Assembly: GCA_964604045.1 (NCBI GenBank)
Contig: CAZRXM010000044.1
Span: 1 to 9,376, forward strand
Direction of reading: 5' to 3'
From: DRVP01 sp964604045
GTDB taxonomy: Archaea > Thermoproteota > Bathyarchaeia > Bathyarchaeales > Bathycorpusculaceae
DNA: 9,376 nt
The position numbers and the translations under genes are program-made. A model generated the notes under the pieces. It did no database searches and was not told the DNA's origin. It was given only the letters and a program-made list of their open reading frames with translations. Numbering within the stretch: the first letter of the stretch is position 1; each line of letters opens with the position of its first letter. Shown piece after piece: positions 7,301 through 9,376 of this stretch.

Positions 7301-7420
7301 CAGATGGCTGATCTAGTCCGCGCCAAAAGAGTTCAACTTCACACAAGCCCGAGTGAAGTTGAAGCTGAGTGGCATGAATACCCTTTAGACGACAAGAAGG
7401 TTTACGTTGCCATATCCTAG
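4379..7420 (+). CDS. ileS: isoleucine--tRNA ligase (archaeal/eukaryal type)
   Basis: IleRS charges tRNA-Ile with isoleucine using ATP in the cytosol and edits misactivated valine. The 1013-residue class I synthetase carries the HIGH-type motif HVGH (65-68) after GPPTLNGTP and the KMSKS loop (612-616). Between them is the CP1 editing domain (about 200-410) with the threonine-rich strand VWTTMPFTIVTD (235-246) and LSPGNGEEDF, in which Asp350 keeps the conserved acidic position. CxxC pairs at Cys484/487 and Cys525/528 probably bind zinc. The helical anticodon-binding domain occupies about 670-830, and a smaller C-terminal domain follows. GWDCQGLPVE (95-104) has Gln98 where His is commonest. The GTG start has GGTG four bases upstream. 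ValRS and LeuRS are related, but the overall match, including WVEGPPTLNG and the editing region, favours IleRS. It appears to be transcribed from its own promoter. Confidence 0.95.
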   Translation: MTAKSKADSAFPLSADYRPLEVEMEVREFWEKNRIQKKLMEYREENNVGVLGWVEGPPTLNGTPHVGHARGRVMKDLWFRWRTMQGFYVPFWAGWDCQGLPVELEVEKLLGVRNKRELLEKVGEERFVEECKKTIMRYHKEWVEADCKLGIFIDQQKAYWTYTDDYIEREWQYLKRAWEQGLLEEGYYVVAYCPGCQTSLSSAEVGYEGSYVEVEDPSLYFKFRVADKPDEYFLVWTTMPFTIVTDLMLAVHPEAEYAKVQVGAEKWIMVKQRVEPVMQELGVKDYTIVETVLGRSLEGLKYDYPFKDLVPKQAELDKHPLVHKVVCEDFVDVNTATGVVHLSPGNGEEDFAAAKKRGVPVFAPFDDEVKFTSDAGFFQGIFARDADTMVIEELRKKGLLVKADKIRHEYPTCWRSHHKLVWLARREYFLRTDRINDKVVAAAEKVEYFFEAPKNRFLSFLKEGKPWCISRERVWGAPLPIWVCEKCGTKTFIASKKELVEKALEKPPPNFELHKPWIDRIKIKCEKCGGIMHREPFVLDTWHNSGAAPYARFTDEEFAKYVPVAFLTEGIDQTRGWANSLLLEHVILTGKAEAPYKAFLFQGLTQDAKGRKMSKSLGNIIEVNKLLEKASADVCRFYMLRKCSPIDFMNFDLNEMNRRPYQVLATLYHLNRFFMQNAEYDCFNPQKHTLEWAKSGGLLRKPDLWLLSKLQKTIGNYTANLEKCEFNTALAELEEFVVETISRLYVPMIRKELWTDDPETLNRRLAIYATLWHVLKTTLLLFNPVTPFLCEALYQKIYKRLDPTLPESVNFERWPEPDESFRNSALEENFEKLLECVSLVYSARQKAKLKRRWPLRRMVVVSSEKTLEALRSLSDILLELANVKEAEYAEKLPKNMIGDVESGKWVEASEKGIAVYLDVYRDEALLGEGLMRDVARRVQSLRKELGYVPTEILETVHVAGLDEESIRLLKPYMEQMADLVRAKRVQLHTSPSEVEAEWHEYPLDDKKVYVAIS

Positions 7421-7422
7421 GA

Positions 7423-7440
7423 CCACCTTGCCGAGGGTGG
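7423..7440 (+). terminator. hairpin just after ileS, possible terminator or mRNA end
   Basis: CCACCTT (7423-7429) pairs with AGGGTGG (7434-7440) around a GCCG loop, giving seven pairs with one G-T wobble, two bases after the ileS stop. It is followed by AAAAATTTAAA rather than a T-run, so it is a stable RNA end or weak terminator at best. Confidence 0.35.
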
Positions 7441-7496
7441 CAAAAATTTAAAGAGCAACGGGTAAAGAAAAAAGTGCTTCGGACGTGTTGAAGAAG

Positions 7497-7534
7497 CTAT
7501 AGTGCTTTGTTGCCTTAACCAGAGATAAGTGGTG
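7497..7534 (+). promoter_or_regulatory. putative promoter and ribosome site of the cyclophilin-like gene
   Basis: CTATAG (7497-7502) is a TATA-like box that would place transcription near 7526, shortly before GGTG (7531-7534). GGTG lies six bases before ATG 7541 and matches the archaeal anti-Shine-Dalgarno. An alternative AT-rich box, TTTAAA, lies near 7447. Confidence 0.35.
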
Positions 7535-7540
7535 TAAGCG

Positions 7541-7933
7541 ATGGAAAGAAAAGAGAAAATAAGGATCAAGTTCGAATCAGGCATAACCATTGAATGTGAG
7601 ATACGTTTCGATGAAAACCCAAAAACAGCCGAAGCTTTAATGAAGGCATTGCCCTTCGAGGCGAGAGCCGAATTTTGGGGGAAAGAAATTTACTTTGAGG
7701 TACCGTTTAAAGTTGGTCTAGAAAAGGCTAAAGACGTTGTGAATTACGGTGACGTAGCCTACTGGCCTGAAGGCCCAGCCCTGTGCCTCTTCTTTGGGCC
7801 AACCCTTTCCAGCCCAAATCCAAACGTGATAAAACCCTACAGCCCGGTCAACGTGGTAGGCAAAATCCTCGGAGAACCAAAAGTCCTTGAGAGGGTGGAA
7901 GAGGGCGAGAAAATTAGGGTGGAAAAGGCTTAG
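7541..7933 (+). CDS. cyclophilin-like fold protein (DUF369/Cyclophil_like family)
   Basis: The 130 residues match the archaeal family with a cyclophilin-like beta barrel (Pfam Cyclophil_like, formerly DUF369). Recognisable segments are NPKTAEALMKALPFEARAEFWG (residues 26-47), EIYFEVPF (49-56), VVNYGDVAYWPEGPALCLFFGPT (66-88), and SPVNVVGKI (101-109) with a closing strand pair. The fold resembles peptidyl-prolyl isomerases, but I do not see evidence that the protein has isomerase activity; its cellular role is not established to my knowledge. It has no signal peptide or membrane segment, so it is presumably cytosolic. The ATG start is supported by a GGTG six bases upstream. It follows ileS on the same strand after a 120-base gap with its own promoter-like box and converges on the helix-turn-helix gene, with eight bases between the stops. 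Confidence 0.85.
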   Translation: MERKEKIRIKFESGITIECEIRFDENPKTAEALMKALPFEARAEFWGKEIYFEVPFKVGLEKAKDVVNYGDVAYWPEGPALCLFFGPTLSSPNPNVIKPYSPVNVVGKILGEPKVLERVEEGEKIRVEKA

Positions 7934-7941
7934 ACGCAAAA

Positions 7942-8472
7942 CTACATTTTCAACTGGTTTATGGCGTTTTCAAGAGCCTTCGCCACATTCTCGATTTTGC
8001 CTTGGAGGGCTGCCAGTTTTTCCTGAAGTTCCGCCTTTTCCCTGCGCTCTTTATTCAGCTCAGCCTTAAGCTTTTCCAGCTCCTCCCGGGATGGGGCTTC
8101 AGCTTCCTTAAGCATGAAGGTTAAAACTTTCTCGCCGCGCAAAAGCATCTCGTAGGTTTCCCTAACAAGTTTTCCAGCCTCGGTTTTCCCACCCAAGTGG
8201 GAGCGAATTGTTTGTTCACCCCTTCCAAGCTCGTCAGCTATCCGCGGAACACTCATGCCAGCTTTCTCTCTCGCAAGGGCTCCAGCCGCCACCGCCAGGG
8301 AGTCTATCCATGTTATTCGATCCTTAGGATCTGCGCTGCGCATTTTCTCGATGACGTCTTGCCTCGAAACCGTTCCCAAGAGAAGGACCGCCTCAAGTTT
8401 TTGGATGTCCTCTCGACCCATAGGTCTCAAAGGAACTTCAACCTCGCTCAGAGGTTTCACCTCCTCCCTCAA
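7942..8472 (-). CDS. helix-turn-helix and coiled-coil protein, predicted DNA-binding regulator
   Basis: The 176 residues form a predominantly helical protein in three parts. An N-terminal helical region (about 20-70, LEAVLLLGTVSRQDVIEKM) comes first. A helix-turn-helix follows (about 72-94), with GMSVPRIADELGRGEQTIRSHLGG resembling a classic 'recognise and bind' pair of helices. A charged heptad-like coiled coil ends it (about 128-174), suggesting a dimer. It resembles archaeal proteins described only as predicted HTH transcriptional regulators. The TTG at 8472 has AGAGGA upstream (GAGG five bases away), which supports that start; a GTG at 8460 preceded by AGGGAGGAG is the alternative. It overlaps the end of the KaiC-like gene by 35 bases, so the two are very likely one transcript and may act together. 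DNA binding and regulation are inferred from the motif; I see no ligand-binding domain. Confidence 0.8.
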   Translation of the reverse strand: MREEVKPLSEVEVPLRPMGREDIQKLEAVLLLGTVSRQDVIEKMRSADPKDRITWIDSLAVAAGALAREKAGMSVPRIADELGRGEQTIRSHLGGKTEAGKLVRETYEMLLRGEKVLTFMLKEAEAPSREELEKLKAELNKERREKAELQEKLAALQGKIENVAKALENAINQLKM

Positions 8473-9211
8473 AAAATCCTCTAGGAGTGACCTTTATAGT
8501 CTTGTCTGGATACACTATTATGCCTTTGCTTGTTATATCGAAGGGATGCCTCCTCATGGAGTGGCTTGTGCCCCGCATCTTCCAAACAATTATTGAACGT
8601 TTAAGTTCGCCTTGAAATTCGTCTAGGTCGAGGCGGATAATTCCGTCAGCCGCATGTTCAACACCGGGACCGCCGAAACCACGATCTGTAACGCTGACCT
8701 GGGAAATTAGGAAGCCCGTGCAGCCCAAGCCGGCTAGAACTTTTTTAATCAGCATTATGGTGGACCTTGCCAGCATAGGCTTCGTCATGTAAAGCGTAGA
8801 AATAGAGTCTATCACAACCCTCTCAGCCTTTAAATCCACAATCGCTTGGCGGACAACATCCAAAAAGCTTGGAATATCCTCCGGATCCTTTACAACATAG
8901 CGTTCCCTCTTCGCCGCCTCGCCGATTCCAGAAGTGAATGCGTCAACTATGGCGAACCTGCCCTCCTGCTCAAACCTTTTAGGCTCCCATCCAAAACGCT
9001 CCATATTAATCCTAACCTGAACGGGATGCTCCTCCAAAGTCACCAAAACACCGGGCTCCCCAAGCTTGAAGCCAGCGTACAAAAACTGTTGTCCAAAAAT
9101 AGACTTGCCGGTGCCTGGACCACCAGATAAAAGGACAACGTTTCTACGAGGCAAACCCCCATGCAATACCTCGTTCATTCCGGGAATCCCGACATCAACA
9201 CGGTCACTCAT
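8438..9211 (-). CDS. KaiC-like / RadA-superfamily ATPase, single domain
   Basis: This is a 257-residue protein with one RecA/KaiC domain. It shows Walker A GGPGTGKS (30-37), the paired acidic residues Glu60-Glu61 in VTLEEHP (catalytic glutamates in KaiC), and Walker B RVVIDSIS (131-138). Further along are LISQVS (168-173), VEHAADGIIRLDLDE (184-198) and KMRGTSHSMRRHPF (211-224), the KaiC-type motif near the subunit interface. Such archaeal proteins are expected to bind and hydrolyse ATP, often as hexamers, in signalling or regulation. The clock function of cyanobacterial KaiC, which has two such domains, cannot be assumed. I chose ATG 9211 because family members begin just before the GIPGMNEVLHGGLP stretch and a TATA-like box at 9241-9251 lies 30 bases upstream. 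An ATG at 9274 would put that box inside the gene. It leads the operon with the helix-turn-helix protein. Confidence 0.88.
   Translation of the reverse strand: MSDRVDVGIPGMNEVLHGGLPRRNVVLLSGGPGTGKSIFGQQFLYAGFKLGEPGVLVTLEEHPVQVRINMERFGWEPKRFEQEGRFAIVDAFTSGIGEAAKRERYVVKDPEDIPSFLDVVRQAIVDLKAERVVIDSISTLYMTKPMLARSTIMLIKKVLAGLGCTGFLISQVSVTDRGFGGPGVEHAADGIIRLDLDEFQGELKRSIIVWKMRGTSHSMRRHPFDITSKGIIVYPDKTIKVTPRGFFEGGGETSERG
8477..8482 (-). promoter_or_regulatory. ribosome binding site AGAGGA for the helix-turn-helix gene
   Basis: AGAGGA on the minus strand lies inside the end of the KaiC-like gene, with GAGG five bases before TTG 8472. It favours the rare TTG start. The later GTG at 8460 overlaps its own purine-rich run and would be too close to it. 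Confidence 0.5.
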
Positions 9212-9238
9212 CAAAAACCCACACTTTAAGCGCGCAAC

Positions 9239-9251
9239 CAAAATATTAAAA
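9239..9251 (-). promoter_or_regulatory. putative promoter of the KaiC-like/helix-turn-helix operon
   Basis: The minus strand reads TTTTAATATTTTG, a strong TATA-like element. Its centre near 9246 predicts transcription near 9220, leaving a leader of about nine bases before ATG 9211, consistent with an almost leaderless message and the lack of a good Shine-Dalgarno site. Confidence 0.55.
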
Positions 9252-9257
9252 GCTTTT

Positions 9258-9279
9258 CCATAGCAACCCGCCATAGCAA
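9258..9279. repeat. 9-bp direct repeat CCATAGCAA between divergent promoters
   Basis: CCATAGCAA occurs at 9258-9266 and again at 9271-9279, 13 bases start to start. It falls between the TATA-like box of the KaiC-like operon (minus strand) and another TATA-like box on the + strand at 9283-9290. Its place just upstream of both boxes is what an operator or activator site would occupy. The binding factor is unknown; the operon's own helix-turn-helix protein is one candidate. Confidence 0.5.
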
Positions 9280-9282
9280 AAC

Positions 9283-9290
9283 TTTAAAAT
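9283..9290 (+). promoter_or_regulatory. putative + strand promoter at the window end
   Basis: TTTAAAAT follows CAAAAC, resembling a BRE plus TATA box. Its centre near 9286 predicts transcription near 9312, where a structured, apparently non-coding segment begins. It is divergent from the KaiC-like operon. Confidence 0.4.
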
Positions 9291-9307
9291 CCGCCCTCCA
9301 AAATTCT

Positions 9308-9376
9308 CGTGGCGATGAAGGAACCCTCCTCTCTTCGCCGACCTTAAGATGACGAGGGGGCATACTCCCGAGCCCC
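9308..9376 (+). ncRNA. candidate structured RNA or structured leader, cut by the window end
   Basis: Downstream of a TATA-like box, GGCGA (9311-9315) pairs with TCGCC (9335-9339). Inside that, AGGA (9319-9322) pairs with TCCT (9327-9330), making a two-part hairpin. A GGGG (9357-9360) can pair with CCCC (9373-9376) at the window end. The only nearby + strand reading frame, from GTG or ATG at about 9310-9316, closes at TAA within 13 codons, so it looks non-coding. GCGATGA (9312-9318), CCGA (9338-9341), ATGACGA (9349-9355) and CCGA (9368-9371) loosely resemble C, D', C' and D boxes of a guide sRNA, with a 12-base interval before the last. The D boxes are off consensus and no terminal stem is evident. 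It could be a C/D guide RNA, another stable RNA, or the 5' leader of a gene beyond the window. Confidence 0.25.

Noticed and set aside
7421..7540. Small gene between ileS and the cyclophilin-like gene
   Set aside because: No open frame of useful length with a ribosome site; the gap is explained by an mRNA-end hairpin and a promoter.
8255..8596. + strand open frame of 113 codons across the KaiC-like/helix-turn-helix overlap
   Set aside because: Both minus-strand proteins there have clear motifs. The + strand product has no domain and runs antisense to both.
9212..9274. Longer KaiC-like protein starting at ATG 9274 with 21 extra residues
   Set aside because: The extra segment contains the best TATA-like box and part of the direct repeat, and family proteins start near the GIPGMNEVLHGGLP stretch.
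1..9376. CRISPR array, insertion sequence or integrated element
   Set aside because: No regularly spaced repeats, transposase or integrase motifs, or terminal inverted repeats; the genes are archaeal housekeeping genes with similar composition throughout.

Overview
The window is a compact stretch of archaeal chromosome. A Nop5/fibrillarin pair, an archaeal/eukaryal-type isoleucyl-tRNA synthetase, a single-domain KaiC-like ATPase, TATA-like boxes about 20-55 nt before start codons, and Shine-Dalgarno sites made of GGAG, GAGG or GGTG all point to Archaea. Moderate GC and the gene content would suit a TACK-type lineage such as Bathyarchaeia, but that lineage is inference. I see no mobile element, CRISPR array, rRNA or tRNA. 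Genes are tightly packed and no gene-free stretch reaches 300 bases.

Layout, left to right. Positions 1-99 hold the last 32 codons of an unidentified + strand gene. It converges on flpA (111-806, minus), the fibrillarin-like rRNA 2'-O-methyltransferase. flpA is translated from the same message as nop5 (796-2022, minus), whose 3' end it overlaps by 11 bases. Together these supply the methyltransferase and scaffold of the box C/D RNP. Upstream on the minus strand is a small TIGR04076-like protein (2100-2369). It is divergent from pyrD (2465-3394, +), which overlaps pyrK (3363-4196, +). PyrD and PyrK form the NAD-dependent class 1B dihydroorotate dehydrogenase of pyrimidine synthesis. ileS (4379-7420, +) follows with its own promoter, then a cyclophilin-like-fold protein (7541-7933, +).

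The right end is a minus-strand pair read leftward from 9211: a KaiC/RadA-like ATPase (8438-9211) and, overlapping it by 35 bases, a protein with a helix-turn-helix and a C-terminal coiled coil (7942-8472). This looks like a two-gene ATPase/regulator module. Beyond it, 9212-9376 carries a divergent promoter region with a 9-bp direct repeat. A + strand TATA-like box lies before a structured, apparently non-coding segment cut by the window end. That end is the part I would look at first for something undescribed. The rest is mostly well-known housekeeping genes.
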